NCBI GenBank assembly: GCA_963989385.1
Contig: OZ022509.1
Location: 77,584,667-77,648,666 of the forward strand
Direction: 5' to 3'
Length of the DNA stretch: 64,000 nt
Origin: Ctena decussata
Lineage: Eukaryota; Mollusca; Bivalvia; Lucinida; Lucinidae
The translations under genes were made by a program, and so were the position numbers. Every line of letters starts with the position of its first letter. Positions within the stretch are counted from its first letter, which is position 1. Shown here in pieces: positions 12,502 to 25,319 of this stretch. Below the pieces are notes generated by a model. It was given only the letters and a program-made list of their open reading frames with translations. It was not told the DNA's origin and did no database searches.

Positions 12502-13022
12502 GTCAAACTATGAGAATTCAGGGTCAAAGGTCAAAGAATGACCTTGACCTCTTGTAGGCATAAATCTTCATGTACTCATTAAGATGACTGTAGATACATA
12601 TATTTTAGCCCAAAATCTTCAACAGTTTCCAAGATAGCTTATGTTCTAGCATTTTCCCATATAAAAGCACACGGAATTAAATTTGACCATACCGTAAAAC
12701 AGGTCAAGATCAACCCAAGGTCATAATTTGAACAATCTTGATAGTACTTGCATACCCGATAATACATACCAAGTTTTGAGGCCATCAGCCTATTGGTTCT
12801 GGCGGCCATGTTGGTCATGTGCCAAGGTTTGAACAACTTTTCGTTCCTAAGTCTCCAGGAGGCTACATATGAAATTTGGCTTCAATCGGCCCAAGGGTTT
12901 CAGAGGAGAAGTCATTTGAAATTGTGGATGGATGGAAGACGGACGGACAGACGGATGGCGGAGCCTTCCCATCCCATAAGCTCCCCCAGAGCTGCTGGCT
13001 CAGGTGAACTAAAAATACTGAC

Positions 13023-13225
13023 CTGTTGTGTTCAAAGATAAGTATGGGGTCATAGATTTGCCACTGTCATTTTCTGCTATGCACTGGTAGTATCCATTAC
13101 AACTATTGGAAAAAGCTTCAGATACGCTAAGTGTCCCATCAGGTTTCACTTTGAGAGCATTATTGCAGCTTGTTGCATCTCCTGTCAGTTTGCCCACCTC
13201 TACACCATTCAAAGTCCATTTGATT
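13023..13225 (-). CDS. Host exon: second half of Ig domain
   Basis: This 203-nt exon has a good acceptor (GCTTTTATTTTCAG before 13225) and a donor GTCAGTA after 13023. It enters at phase 2 and leaves at phase 1. It encodes the C to G strands of an immunoglobulin I-set-like domain: the IKWTLNG tryptophan, the LKVKPDGTLSV strand pair and GYYQCIAENDSG, with the conserved Cys of the F strand. Two extra cysteines (TSCNN and NSCNG) could form a second disulfide. The first codon is completed by the exon at 39976-40099, giving EPT-IKW, so the two exons build one Ig domain. Similarity is greatest to the first Ig of L1CAM/neuroglian-type adhesion proteins, recalled from family pattern and not searched. 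Transposable elements lie about 10 bp and 57 bp from its two splice sites. Confidence 0.88.
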
Positions 13226-13346
13226 CTGAAAATAAAAGCACTGCACTGCTGGGCATTGTTACTAATTTTTTTGAGATACATACAGAGCCCTAGATAAGAG
13301 GGAGTATTTGGTGATAATGTAGGATAATTTTTGTTGTTTCTATATA

Positions 13347-16300
13347 AACAAGAATTCCGTGGAATGCTATGTCGCACCTGCCTTATGCTTTCTCAGTAGT
13401 AGATACCATGGTTAGAGGAAAGAATACACTATAGGTCTGATGAATTTATGTAGAAATTTGAGCAAATTGGACTTACACACTAGAGAAGATGTAGTTCTAT
13501 ACATAACGCTCTACATGCAGTCAACAGATTTAAAAATATAGGTTAAAGGTATAGACTAATAGAGCAGTCAAACAATCGAGGACACCAGCTTAAGAAAACA
13601 TTTTATGCCATGTCTGATGATTGTAGGTGGTATGGTTAGTGAGAAAAGGACTTGAATGCTCTTGTCCGTATAATCATGGATGCCAGGTTGACATAAAATT
13701 TATAAGGTCAATAGAGCATGATATAAAGGTCAAGGGTACAAATAATAGCAGCATCCCAGGGCAATCTTCAAGCCAGGTTTGATGATTACACCCATTGTAT
13801 TTAAAGAGAGATGGACTCAAACCCTAAGGTCGACATAATTTTGGAAGTGGCATGTAAAATATATATTAAGGGCTGAAACAAGTGCATTAATCCTCGAGTT
13901 CATTCTAAGATGAAACTTTATACCAGGTTTGATGATTCTAGCTCTCATAGATTGTCAGAGAGAAATGGACTTCAATGAAAGGGTCAATTTAATTTTGTAA
14001 GTAAAATTTTACCAAGTCAGCAGAGCATGAAATATGTGTCTATTCTAGAGAGGGGGATAGGGGGATTCACCCACATTTCTGACAATTCCCCCCTTATTCT
14101 TAGCAGAAGGGGGAATTATTTTCTTTATTTTATTCATAAAAATAGATTTAAATGATATCTAAAAGCATTTTGTGTACTTAATGATACTTAATTATAGCTA
14201 AAATACTAGGTACAATTGTTTTTATGTAGTTTAAGCCAAATTTTAGAGTTACAAGTGTGAGTGATACCTTTTCTCTGTCGAAAATCCCACCTATTTTTCC
14301 AATTCTAGAATAGACACTGAATATGGGTCAAAATAAGTGCAACAATCCTCTAGATCAACCTAAATGGAAACTTTATACCAGGTTTGATGACTGTATGTAT
14401 CATATTTTGAGAGAAATGGACCAGTATGCTAGGGTTGACGTAATTTTTGACGTAAAATGTTACTAAGTCAGCAGAGCATAAAATATAGGTCAAAGGTCAA
14501 AATAAAGGCAACACTCCTCTAGACCAACCTAAGAAAAAACTTTATACCAGGTTTGAAGATTGCATGTATCATAGATGGAGAGAAATGGACTTAAACACTA
14601 GGGTTGACATAATTTTCGGCATAGAATTTTATGAAGTCATCAGAGCATGAAAAATAGGTCAAAGGTCAAAATAAGTGCAAGGTTCCTTGAGACAATTCAA
14701 AGAAGAAACTTTATACCAGTTTTGATGATCGTAGGTATCATAGATTGAGAATTATGGACCCGAACACTAGGATTGACATAATTTTGGATGGACGGACGGC
14801 ACAGAATTTTACGAAGTCATTAGAGCATGAAAAATAGGTCAAAGGTCAAAATAAGTTCAAGGTTTCTCGAGACCATTCTAAGTAGAAACTTTATACCAGG
14901 TTTGATGATTGTAGGTATCATAGATTGAGAACAAGAGGACCATTGGTCCTGTAGCTCACCTGAGTCCATTAAGCCTCAGTATTCTAGGGTACGTTACTCT
15001 AAGGCAAATTGTACAATATGGTCTAATGTCAAATGCATCTGAGATACTGGCAGGTGAGGGATCTTTGCCCATGGAACCGTAACTAGCATTTCTCTGTTCA
15101 AGATATTGTCATACTAAACACTTGTGTGAAGTTAAATCAAAATCGGTCTATAAATGAAGTTGCCAGAGTGATGACAAAGTTTTTCTAAAAATAGCAACTG
15201 TGACCTTGACCTTAGAATGCTGAAACGCGAACTTGTTCAAGATAGTGTCCTATTAAACATTTGTGTGAAGTTAAATCAAAATCGGTCCAAAAATGAAGTC
15301 GCCAGAACGATGACAAAGTTTTTCTAAATATGGCAACTGTGACCTTGACCTTAGAAACGCAAACTTGTTCAAGATATTGTAATACTAAACATTTGTGTAA
15401 AGTTAAATCAAAATCGGTCCATGAAAGAAGGCGCTAGAGCGATGACAAAGTTTTTCTAAAAATAGCCACCTTGACCTTGACCCAAGAACACTGAAATGCA
15501 AACTTGTCCAAGATATTGCCATACTAATCACTTGTGTGAATTTAAATCGAAATTGGTCAATAAATAAGGCGCTAGAGTGATGACAAAGTTTTACTAAAAA
15601 TAACCACTGTGACCTTGACGTTGACCTTAGGACGCTGAAACCTGAGCTTGTTCAAGATTATTGTCCTACTAAACATTTGTGTGAAGTTTTATTCAAAATC
15701 AGTCCATAAATGAAGGCGCTAGAGCGATGACAAAGTTTTTCTAAAAATAGCCACTGTAACCTTGACCTTGACCCAAGAACACTGAAACCCGAACTTGTCC
15801 AAGATATTGTCATACTTATCACTTGTGTGATATTAAATTGAATTCGGACCACAAATTGAAGGCGCTAGAGCGATGACAAAGTTTTTCTAAAAATAGCCAC
15901 TGTGACCCTGACATTGAACTTAGGATGCTGAAACGTGAACTTATTCAAGATATAGTCATACTAAACATTTGTGTGAAGTTTTAATCAAAATTTATCCATC
16001 ATTGAACGCGCTAAATTGATGACAAAGTTTTTCTAAAAATAGTCACTTTGACCTTGACCTTGACCTCAGAATGCTGAAATACGAAATTGTCCAAGATATT
16101 GTCATACCAATCACTTGTGTGAAATTAAATCGAATTTGGTCCACAAATCAAGGGGATAGAGCGATGACAAAGTTTTTCTAAAAATAGCCACTGTGACCTT
16201 GACCTTCATCCCATCATGCTGAAATGCAAACTCGTTCGAGGTAATATCATACCCAATACTTGTGTGAACTTAAATCAAAATCAGTTCATAAATGAGGTAG

Positions 16301-17723
16301 CTAGGTAGCGATGACAAAAGGTGAACATACGTACATACATACATACGTTCGGGACAGGCCCTATATCCCCTCCACAATTTCATTGTGCGAAGGGATAATA
16401 ATCCAACCTGGCCCACATTTGAAAAGGTCCAAGATGTTTTGGCCATCCTGGATACCTGCGAGTTTCAAGGAGCTGCCATCAAAAATGAAGAAGCTAGGGC
16501 CCGGACAACATTTTCCCCATAGTAAGTCTATGGGAAAATATTTTATCCTTCAAGGGCAAGTAACTCTGAAAAGAATAATCCAACCTGGCCAAAATTCAAA
16601 TTGGTCCGAGATGTTTTGACTGTCCTGGATACCTGCAAGTTACAAGAAGTTGCAATCAAAAATGAAGAAGCTAGGGCCCAGACAACATTTTCTCCATTAT
16701 AAGTCTATGGGAAAATATTTCATCGCTCAAGGGCAAGTAACTCTGAAAAGAAAGATCCAACCTGGCCAAAATTCGAACTGGTCCGAGATGTTTTGGCTGT
16801 CCTGGATACCTGCAAGTTACAAGAAGTTGCAATCAAAAATGATGAAGCTAGGACCTGGACAAAATTTTCTCCATTATAAGTCTATGGGAAAATATTTCAT
16901 CGCTCAAGGGCAAGTAACTCAATAAAGAATGATCCAACCTGGCCCAATTTTGAACTGGTCTGAGATGTTTTAGCTGTCCTGGATACCTGCAAGTTACAAG
17001 AAGTTGCGATCTAAAATGATAAAGCTAGGGCCCGGACAACATTTTCTCCATTATAAGTCTATGGGAAAATATTTCATCGCTCAAGGGCAAGCAACTCAGA
17101 AAAGAATGATCCAACCTGGCCCAAATTCGAACTGGTTCGAGATGTTTTAGCTGTCCTGGATACCTGCAAGTTACAAGAAGTTGCGATCAAATATGATGAA
17201 GCTAGGGCCCGGACAACATTTTCTCCATTATAAGTCTATGGGAAAATATTTCATTTGCTCAAGGGCAAGAAACTCTGAAAAGAATGATCCAACCTGGCCA
17301 AAATTCGAACTGGTCTGAGATGTTTTGGCTGTCCTGGATACCTGCAAGTTATAAGAAGCTGCGATCAAAAATGAAGAAGCTAGGGCCCGGACAACATTTT
17401 CTCCATTATAAGTCTATGGGACCTTTTTGTTGCCATGGTAACCAGAGTTTTAAACCAATCTGTCCCAAAACTGTATGCAATCAATCCCCCACCCCAACAA
17501 TGCTACACATAAAATTTGATCAAGATTGGTCAGCTACTTTAGCAGATATTAATGTTTCAAAGTGTGGACGTACGACGGACCAAGCCTATACTATAAGCTC
17601 ACCTTGTGAGCCTTCGGCTCAAGTGAGCTAATAATGGACACGAACGCTAGGGTCGACGTAATTGTGGACGGACGGAAAAGTGAACTCCTATATCGCACCC
17701 TGCTAAAGCAGGTGCGACAAAAA
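13347..17723 (+). mobile_element. Tandem-core element, GTGCGACAAAAA-ending type
   Basis: The head is AACAAGAATTCCGTGGAATG (hairpin ATTCC/GGAAT) followed by GTCGCACCTGC. The tail at 17640-17723 has GGACGGACGG, the hairpin TCGCACC/GGTGCGA and GTGCGACAAAAA, so the subterminal inverted pair is GTCGCACCTGC/GCAGGTGCGAC. Units of about 170 bp contain TTTATACCAGGTTTGATGAT, AGAGCATGAAA and the direct repeat AGGTCAAAGGTCAAAAT. An AGCTCACCTGAG-type element sits inside at 14931-17632, and the body resumes in register afterwards. Confidence 0.85.
14931..17632 (+). mobile_element. Nested composite tandem-core element
   Basis: The head is ACAAGAGGACC with hairpin GGACC/GGTCC and then TAGCTCACCTGAG. Part 1 (about 15000-16300) has nine units of about 140 bp with TTGTGTGAAGTTAAATC, GATGACAAAGTTTTTCTAAA and GTGACCTTGACCTTAG. 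It ends in an AC/AT microsatellite and a GAAGGGATAATAA terminus near 16402. Part 2 (16403-17450) has six units of about 177 bp with GTCCTGGATACCTGCAAGTT. It closes with GTACGACGGACC, a GAGCC/GGCTC hairpin and AAGTGAGCTAA. The flanks rejoin the host unit with no duplication, the insertion lying between A and T. Confidence 0.82.
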
Positions 17724-17808
17724 CATATGTTGTGACCCTTCATCTGAACCGTCTTGACGAGACTGTTCAGATGTGGGGTCACAACATATGGTTTGAATGA
17801 GAAATAAA

Positions 17809-18086
17809 AACAAGAGGGCCATGGTGGCCCTGAATCGCTCACCTGAGCATTAATCAGTTCACTGGCTCTGGTGAAGATTTAAAAGAGTTTTACCCTACAT
17901 GGGAATGGCTGCCACCTTGGTCATGTGACCAATATCATTTGAAGAACTTTCAATCCTTTGACCCATATGCAGGCTCCATATGAAATTCGAGTTTAGTCTG
18001 CCCAGTGGTTTCAGAGATGTTTGAAAATGGTATGGACGGATGACAGAGGCAGCTAACACCAATACTGTAAGGCTCAGGTGAGCTGA
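17809..18086 (+). mobile_element. Short complete tandem-core family element
   Basis: The first 85 bp nearly match the head of the element at 684 (AACAAGAGGGCCATGGTGGC and GTTCACTGGCTCTGG), but the body is a single unit of another type (CTTGGTCATGTGACC). It ends GGCTCAGGTGAGCTGAAAA. Shared heads with unlike bodies show modular exchange. Confidence 0.75.
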
Positions 18087-18275
18087 AAATGGCAGAGTCG
18101 CTTCTCCGAAAAGTTCCTGTTCATGTTGATGGATTTGAACTAGACTGAACTAGGCAAACACAGATGATAGAATGGTAGTATCATTATCTCACTGTGGTGA
18201 AACTAATGTATTCCAAGGAGTTTGTGGCTGGCATCATTGCAATGTTAGTTCTGATTCTTGCAGCATAACTTAATA
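18087..18275. other. Spacer between elements
   Basis: Unique sequence of about 190 bp between a complete short element and a headless array. Nothing is recognised. Confidence 0.5.
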
Positions 18276-21117
18276 TAGATTTGACCTAGTGACCTAGCTT
18301 TTGACCCGACATGACCCAGTTTCAAACTTGACCTAGATTTTAGGGAGATAAACATTCTGACAAAGTTTCATGAAGATTAGATCAAAACTGTGCCCTCTTA
18401 GGTGTGCACAAAGTTTTTCTAAGATTTGACCTAGTGACCTAGTTTTTGACCTGACATGACCCAGTTTCAAACTTGGCCTGGATATTGTGAGGATAAACAT
18501 TCTGACAAAGGTTCCTGAAGATTGTATCAAAACTGTGTCCTCTAGAGCGTACACAAGGTTTTTCTAAGATCTGACCTAGTGTTTGACCCGACATGACCCA
18601 GTTTCAAACTTGGCCTAGATATTGTGAGGATAAACATTCTGACAAAATTTCAATAGGTTTGGATCAAAACTGTGACCTCTAGAGCATGCACAAGGTTTTC
18701 CTAATATTTGACCTACTTTTTGACCTGACATGACCCAGTTTCAAAGTTGGCCTGGATATTGTAAGAATAAACATTCTGACAAATTTTCATTGATATTGGA
18801 TCAAAACTGTGCCCTCTGGAGCGTATACAAGGTCGTTCTTATATTTGACCTAGTGGCCTAGTTTTTGACCCGACACAACCCAGTTTCAAACTTTACCTAG
18901 ATTTCATAAAGCCAAACATTCTGACAGAGTTTCATGAAGACTGGATCAAAACTGTGTCCTCTAGGGTGTACACCAAAGTTTTCTAAGATTTGACCTAGTG
19001 ACCTAGTTTTTGACCTGACATTACTCAGTTTCATAGGGGGCTTACATATACCATGGACGATAAACATTTTGACATAGTTTCATGAAGATTGGATCAAAAC
19101 TATGCCTTCTAGTGCGTACACAAGATTTTTATAAGATTTGACCTAATGACCTAGTTTTTGATCCGACATGACCTACTTTCAAACTTGGCCTAGAGTTTAT
19201 GAAGATAAACATTCTGACAAAGTTTGATAAAGATTGGATCAAAACTGTGTCCTCCAGAGCGTACACAAGGTTTTTCTATGATTTAACCTAATAATCTATT
19301 TTTTGACCTGACATGACCCAGTTTCAAACCCCTCCTACATATTATGAGGATAAGCATTCTGACAAAGTTTCATGAACTTTGGATCAAAACTGTGCCTTCT
19401 AGAGTGTACACAAGGTTTTTCTAAGATTTGACCTAGTGACCTAGTTTTTGACCCGACATGACCCAGTTTCGATCTTGGACTAGAGTTTATGGAGATAAAC
19501 ATTCTGACACAGTTTCATAAAGATTGGATTACAACTGTGTCTTCTAGAGCATACACAAAGTTTTTCTATGATGTGACCTAGTGACCTAGTTTTTAACAAG
19601 ACATGACCCAGTTTCGAATTTGTCCTGGCTATTATGAGGATATTAATTTGGACAAAAATTCATGAACTTTGGATAAATTCTGTGCCTTCTAGAGCGTACA
19701 CAAGGAATTTCTAAGATTTGACCTAGTGACCTAGTTTTTGACCCGACATGACCCAGTTTAGAACTTTGCCTAGAGTTTATGTAGATAAACATTCTGACAA
19801 AGTTTCATAAAGATTGGATCAAAACTGTGTCCTCTAGAGCGTACACAAGGTTTTTCTATGATTTGACCTAGTGACCTAGTTTTTGACCAGACATGACCCA
19901 GTTTTGAACTTGTCCTAGATATTATAAGGTTAAACATTCTGACAAAGTTTCATGATCTTTGGATGAAAACTGTGCGTTCTAGAGCGTACACAAGGTTTTC
20001 TAAGATTTGACCTAGTGACCTAGTTTTTGACCCGACGTGACCCAGTTTCGAACTTGGCCAAGAATTCATGAGGATAAATATTCTGACAAAGTTTCAGAAA
20101 GATTTGATCAAAACTGTGTCCACTGGAGCGTACACAAGGTTTTTCTATGATTTGACCTAATGACCTAGTTTTTGACAAGACATGACCCAGTTTCGAACAT
20201 GTCCTAGATATTGTGAGGATAAACATTCTGACAAAGTTTCATGAACTTTGAATGAAAACTGTGCCTTCTAGAGCGTACACAAGGTTTTTCTAAGATTTGA
20301 CCTAGTGACCTAGTTTTTGACCCGACATGACCCAGTTTCGAACTTGGCCTAGAGTTTATGGATATAAACATTCTGACAAAGTTTAAGAAAGATTGGATCA
20401 AAACTGTGTCCTCTAGAGCGTACACAAGGTTTTTCTATGATTTGACCTAGTGACCTTGTTTTTGACCCAACATGACCCAGTTTCAAACTTATTCTAGATA
20501 TTATGAGGATAAACATTCTGACAAAGTTTCATGAACTTTGGATGAAAACTGTGCCTTCTAGAGCGTACACAAGGTTTTTCTAAGATTTGACCTAGTGACT
20601 TAGTTTTTGACCCGACATGACCCAGTTTCGAACTTGGCCTAGAATTCATGCAGATAAACATTCTGACAAAGTTTCAGAAAGATTTGATCAAAGCTGTGTC
20701 CACTAGAGCGTAAACAAGGTTTTTCTATGATTTGACCTAGTGATCTAGTTTTTGACCAGACATGACCCACTTTCGAACTTGTCCTAGATATTGTGAGGAT
20801 AAACATTCTGACAAAGTTCCATGAACTTTGGATGAAAATTGTGCCTTCTAGAGCGTACACAAGGTTTTTCTAAGATTTGACCTAGTGACCTAGTTTTTGA
20901 CCCGACATGACCCAGTTTCGAACTTGGCCTAGAGTTTATGGAGACAAACATTCTGACAAAGTTTCAGAAAGATTGGATCAAAACTGTGCCTGCTAGAGTG
21001 TACACAAGCAAAAGTTGACGGACGTCCGGACGGACGTCCGTCCACACGTACGACGGACGACGGACATCACAGTATCCCAAAAGCTCACCCTGAGCACTTT
21101 GTGCTCAGGTGAGCTAA
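18276..21117 (+). mobile_element. Headless tandem-core array, 145-bp unit
   Basis: About 19 units of the same core as 684-3320, with the same rare variant unit (TCATAGGGGGCTTA) in the same relative position (1090 and 19030). The same alternation of two subtypes occurs from about 19150 onward. The end (ACGG region, CTGAGCAC hairpin, GTGAGCTAA) matches that of 3320. No head hairpin is present, so the left side is truncated or was never copied. Confidence 0.83.
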
Positions 21118-21170
21118 AAATATCTTTCAATTATCATCAAATGCCCTCCTTATCTAGGGCTCTGTACATA

Positions 21171-22375
21171 ACAGCTAAATAGCCACAGAACAGGGACAGA
21201 CAGAGATATGATGTTCTTACTGCAAATTTATACTATGCAAAATATATTTAGCAAATTTTTTATATTTTGCAGTTTTTCTCATTACTGAAGTGCAACATTG
21301 AGCGAAATTAAATTGCATTGAAGGAAACCGTATTTGGGGCTTAAGATACCATAGGATTACAGAAGCCATCTTTAAAAACGATATTGGGGGAAAGCGATTA
21401 GCACAGAAGGGGTCATTAGCCGAAATTCGCGCCCATTGAAAAGCAACATAAACATGGCAAGCATGTGGTTTTTTGTACGGTCTTTTGCATCATTTTCGTG
21501 CCCAGTTTTCTCGTCAAGACTATTGAATGTGTAAAAGATATGGTTAAGCTTAACAATGGACGAATCTTAGCATGCGCAATTGACGTTAAAACGTTACAAT
21601 TCCGTCCAATGTGCAATGATTCACGGGTGCTTCAGTGCAATGCAGAAGAAAAACCCGATAAAAACAATAAGCTGAAATTAAAGGTCAAACCATGATTAAT
21701 TTAATTGTGAAATTTCTTCACTGAGGTATAACGTAACTGTGAGAAAATGATGACGTTAGTCTGAGACTTTTGACTTATGCTCAGTAACCGGGAAGACTTT
21801 TATTGTTTACGTTATCATATTGGTAGTTACCAAAGAATCATATACTCGAAAGGGATTTAAGAAATACCGATTAGAAACAACTTTTTAAGACGATAACGTA
21901 AAAACAAGGGAAAACGTCAAATTTTCTAATTTTGTAAACCTCATACTCGTAGCATATTCAAATGTTTTAGAGCGTTTTCCTTTATTTTAACAGCAAACCA
22001 GCCGCCTCATTATGGTTTTGGCTTTTGTGCATGATCAAAAATGTCCTTCAGACACAATGGTTATAAAAACTGACGTCACGGTAGTTCAAACGCTACAACT
22101 GAACAATCTAGAATCTTTCACCTGCCAGACCATCTCGAATGATCGGCCTTTGTATCTTTATGCAGTAAATTGACAATAAAATCCTAATATGGTGGATCTG
22201 ACACATACCAAAAAATTGCTATATTTATTGTGCATAGTATATATTAATATTAACCACTCATACATACATGAGCAGTCTTGTGAGATTTCTCACAATGTGG
22301 GGCATTCTGACCAGTGTAGATTTAGATCAGGCTGTAAAGCATTTCTTTGCACTGAGAGACTCCTTTCTTATTCTG
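21171..22375. other. Unique AT-rich sequence, no gene seen
   Basis: Only short open frames on both strands, without family motifs or splice-flanked exons. A consensus CRE octamer TGACGTCA is at 22071-22078. Probably intronic. Confidence 0.5.
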
Positions 22376-23695
22376 ATTTTCAAAATATGAGAACCCTGGG
22401 TCAAAGAATGACCTTGACCTCAAGTACTCACTAATCCTCATGTACTCATTAAGTTGACTGTACATACCAGATTTTAGGCCAAAATCTTTGAAAATTTCCA
22501 AGAAATCTTGTGTTCTAGCATTTTCCTATATTTGACTATGCCACAGAAAAGGTTGGTCAAACACAAGGTCATCATTTGAACAATCTTGATAGTACTCTAG
22601 TACCCAATGCTACATACCAAGTTTCAAGGCCATCAGTCAACTGGTTCTGGAGAAGAAAGTTTTTTACCATATATAGGCATGGCAGCCATGTTGATAATGT
22701 GACCCAGACCATTTGAAGAAATTTTCGTTCCCTCTAGCATTTTCCCATATCTGACCTCGTCGTAAAATAGGTCAAGATCAACCAAAGGTCATCATTTGAA
22801 CAACCTTGATGGTACTCAAGTTCCCAATTATACACACCAAGTTTCAAGGCCATCAGTCAATGGGTTCTGAAGAAGAAGATTTTTGAAGATTTTTATCATA
22901 CATGGGTTGGGTGGCCATGTTGGTCATGTGACCCAGACCTTTTTTTCCATTCTCTCAACCCCTGGAGTGTTTATATGAAATTTGGTTACCACTGGCTCGC
23001 GGCTTTTGAGGAGATTGTTTGAAGCTGTCAAAATATGAGAGCTCCTGATCACTATCAAAATATGAGAGCTCAGGATCAAAGGTCAAAGAATGACCTTGAC
23101 TTCTTGTACTCAAAACTCTTGTACTCATTAAAATAACTGTATATACCAATTTTTAGGCCAACATCTTCAAAACTTTCCATGAATCTTATGTTCTAGCATT
23201 TTCCCATATTTGACCTTCAATGCTTTAAAAAATACGTCAAGGTCAACCCAAGGTCATCATTTGAACAAACTTGATAGTACTCTAGTACCCAATGCTACAT
23301 ACCAAGTTTCAAGGCCATAGGTCAACTGTATCTGGAGAAGAAGATTTTTAAAGGTTTTAACCATATATGGGGGTGGCAGCCATACTGGTCATGTGACTCA
23401 GACCATTTTAACAAATTTTCATTCCCTCAACACCAGAAAGTTCTATATGAAACCTGGTTACAATTGACCAAGCGGCTTTTGAGGAGATTGTTAGAAATTG
23501 TCAAGATATGAGATACCTAAGTCAAAGGTCAACGAATGAGCTTGACCTCTTTTACTCACAAATCTTCATGTACTCATTGAGATGACTGTATTTACCAATT
23601 TTTAGGCAAAACTCTTCAACAACTTTATCTATGTTCTAGCATCTTCCCATGTTTGACCTACCGTAAAAAAGGTCAAGGTCAACTCAAGGAACCTT
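22376..23695 (+). mobile_element. Tandem-core array fragment without ends
   Basis: About three units of the 440-bp core (GACCTTGACCTC, AGGTCAAGGTCAACC, GGTTCTGGAGAAGAAG), more diverged than those at 5834-8205. Neither a head hairpin nor a GTGAGCTAA end is present. Confidence 0.75.
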
Positions 23696-24154
23696 TTGAT
23701 ATTGGACTAGGTTTACTTCTAGGTTCATGCAGATCAGTTGACATCATCAGGATGCTGTTGCTGACCAAGATCAAGCTAACAAATGATACATTTACAAGTT
23801 CTGTGTTAAGCTTGTACTTTTCGCTGAAAGGGTGGGGGGGGTGGGGGGTGGGGGGGGGGGGGGGGGGGATCAATAAGATGGGTTTTCTGCATCCTACCAA
23901 AGTTTTATTTTTTTGACTGATGGTATACTCCAGTGTGTCTAGTTTATTGAACCGTATGTGACTTTGGTCGGAAAGCCCTAGTTATTGAGCTATGGGTCCA
24001 CAGAAGTGGGTGGGGTAATTCAACATGGTTTTAGCTGGTCTTGTAAAAATGATCTCATTTGGTAGAAGAGTACAACAGACAGACAGTGTTTGATAAAATG
24101 ATTAACAGAACATCTAAAATGTATTTCCATATCATTTTATTTTGTTTAATTTGA
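23696..24154. other. Spacer with long G tract
   Basis: Contains an almost pure G run at about 23829-23869 with strong G-quadruplex potential. Otherwise nothing is recognised. Confidence 0.55.
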
Positions 24155-24814
24155 ACATATATGGTCAAAAAAGACTTCCTTTGTTGTTTTTGCCATTTTT
24201 AGTAAAGGCAGCCATCTTGGATTCTCGACCTGGCTGAATTTTACCTTTATATGAAATTTGAAAACTATGGGTGCAATGGTTTTGGAGAAATTAATTGAAC
24301 AGACATTAACACCAGGGTTAACGTAAATGTGAATGTTTTTTGTTGCAATGGCAAACATCTTGGATTCTTGACCTGGCTAAATTTGATCTTTCTGAAGCAT
24401 TGCAGTCTGGTCATGCTCCATATAAAATTTAAGAAACATGGGTGCAGTGGTTTTGGAGAAATTAACTAAATATAGACCTTAACACCAGGGTTAATGTAAC
24501 TGTGATCGCTTTTTTGTTGCAATGGCGGCCATCTTGGATTCTTGACCTGGCTGAATTTTACCATTCTGAAGTCTTGCAGTCTGGTCATGCTCCATGTGGA
24601 ATGTGAGAACAAAAGGTGCAGTGGTTTTTCATTAAATAGAATTTAACGCCAGAGTTAACGTAAAATCAATGTGAATGTCAATCAGTGGTTTTGGAGAAAT
24701 TAATATTAAACGCCAGGGTTGACGTAAATGTGAATGGACTGACGGATGGACGGAATGACGGACGGAAAACCGGACGCCTATATCGCACCTTGCTAAAGCA
24801 GGTGCGACAAAAAG
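24155..24814 (+). mobile_element. GTGCGACAAAAA-ending element, 5' truncated
   Basis: Three to four units of about 170 bp with GGCGGCCATCTTGGATTCT, GACCTGGCTGAATTT and GCAGTGGTTTTGGAGAAATT. The right end has ACGG repeats (24736-24770), the hairpin TCGCACCTTGC/GCAGGTGCGA and GACAAAAA. It closely matches 26597-27497, but no AACAAGAATTC head is found. Confidence 0.75.
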
Positions 24815-24937
24815 AATGACAAATCTTCATCAACATTTTGAAAATACCTATTGGAATTAATATACAAGTATTTACTGTGCAAAGAGAAAAAAATTTTGCT
24901 TCTATGGGTTCTGATTTCTCAATGACAAGAAAGATTT

Positions 24938-25171
24938 GAGCCGTGACAAGAGAAAACCAACAAAGTGGTAGTGCGACCAGCGCAGACTCAGATCAGCCTG
25001 GGCATCCGCCCAGTCTGATCAGAGTTTTCACTGTCCACATGGAGGTAGCTTAGACCCTTAGCTACCCTTTGAGCACCTAACAGAGTCTGATCAAACTTGG
25101 CGGATGCCCTGTCTGATCTGAGTCTGCGCTGGGCGCACAACCACATTGTTGGTTTTGTCATGTCGCAGCTC
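24938..25171. mobile_element. TIR element (GAGCCGTGACA family), copy 1
   Basis: The 234-bp element begins GAGCCGTGACAAGAGAAAAC and ends with the imperfect complement GTTTTGTCATGTCGCAGCTC. Internally it is largely self-complementary (CAGACTCAGATCAGCCTGGG and counterparts). Four more copies occur in the window. Confidence 0.82.
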
Positions 25172-25319
25172 ATTTGATTTTCTTTCACCTTTTCCATCAT
25201 ACAACCCCCAACATAAGCAATATTTTGGCCCATGCGACATGTGATCACCACAGACGCATTTTTTTCCCAAGTTTTTATTTATTTTATTTTTTTCTCAGTG
25301 CCTTTCTCCCCTGGACCCT

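Larger units (their letters stand above)
10741..13012 (+). mobile_element. Tandem-core element interrupted by foldback and SINE
   Basis: The head AACAAGACGGCC with a GGCC/GGCC hairpin begins in the terminal AA of the preceding element, so the two abut without spacer. The core is the 440-bp type of 5834-8205. It is broken by non-repeat sequence at about 10890-11390, which holds a 165-bp foldback, and by a SINE at 12230-12501. The 3' end (CTGCTGGCTCAGGTGAACTAAAA) stops about 10 bp from the splice donor of the Ig exon at 13023. Confidence 0.8.
13283..21164. mobile_element. Foldback MITE with 6-bp TSD, expanded by nested insertions
   Basis: The termini CAGAGCCCTAGATAAG (13283) and its complement ending CTAGGGCTCTG (21164) are flanked by the direct repeat TACATA (13277-13282, 21165-21170). 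Three pieces survive: 13283-13346, 17724-17808 and about 21118-21164. Together they equal about 200 bp and line up with the intact 203-bp copy at 58748-58950, including the central GAACCGTCT palindrome. The other 7.7 kb is tandem-core elements that landed in the two arms. The relation to hAT is inferred from the shared TIR and 6-bp duplication. Confidence 0.8.

Noticed and set aside
13009..13377. 122-residue frame as a whole gene
   Set aside because: Only 13225-13023 is conserved Ig sequence; both ends read through splice sites into transposon DNA.
22071..22078. CRE octamer as promoter
   Set aside because: An isolated motif in intronic sequence with no adjacent exon or frame.
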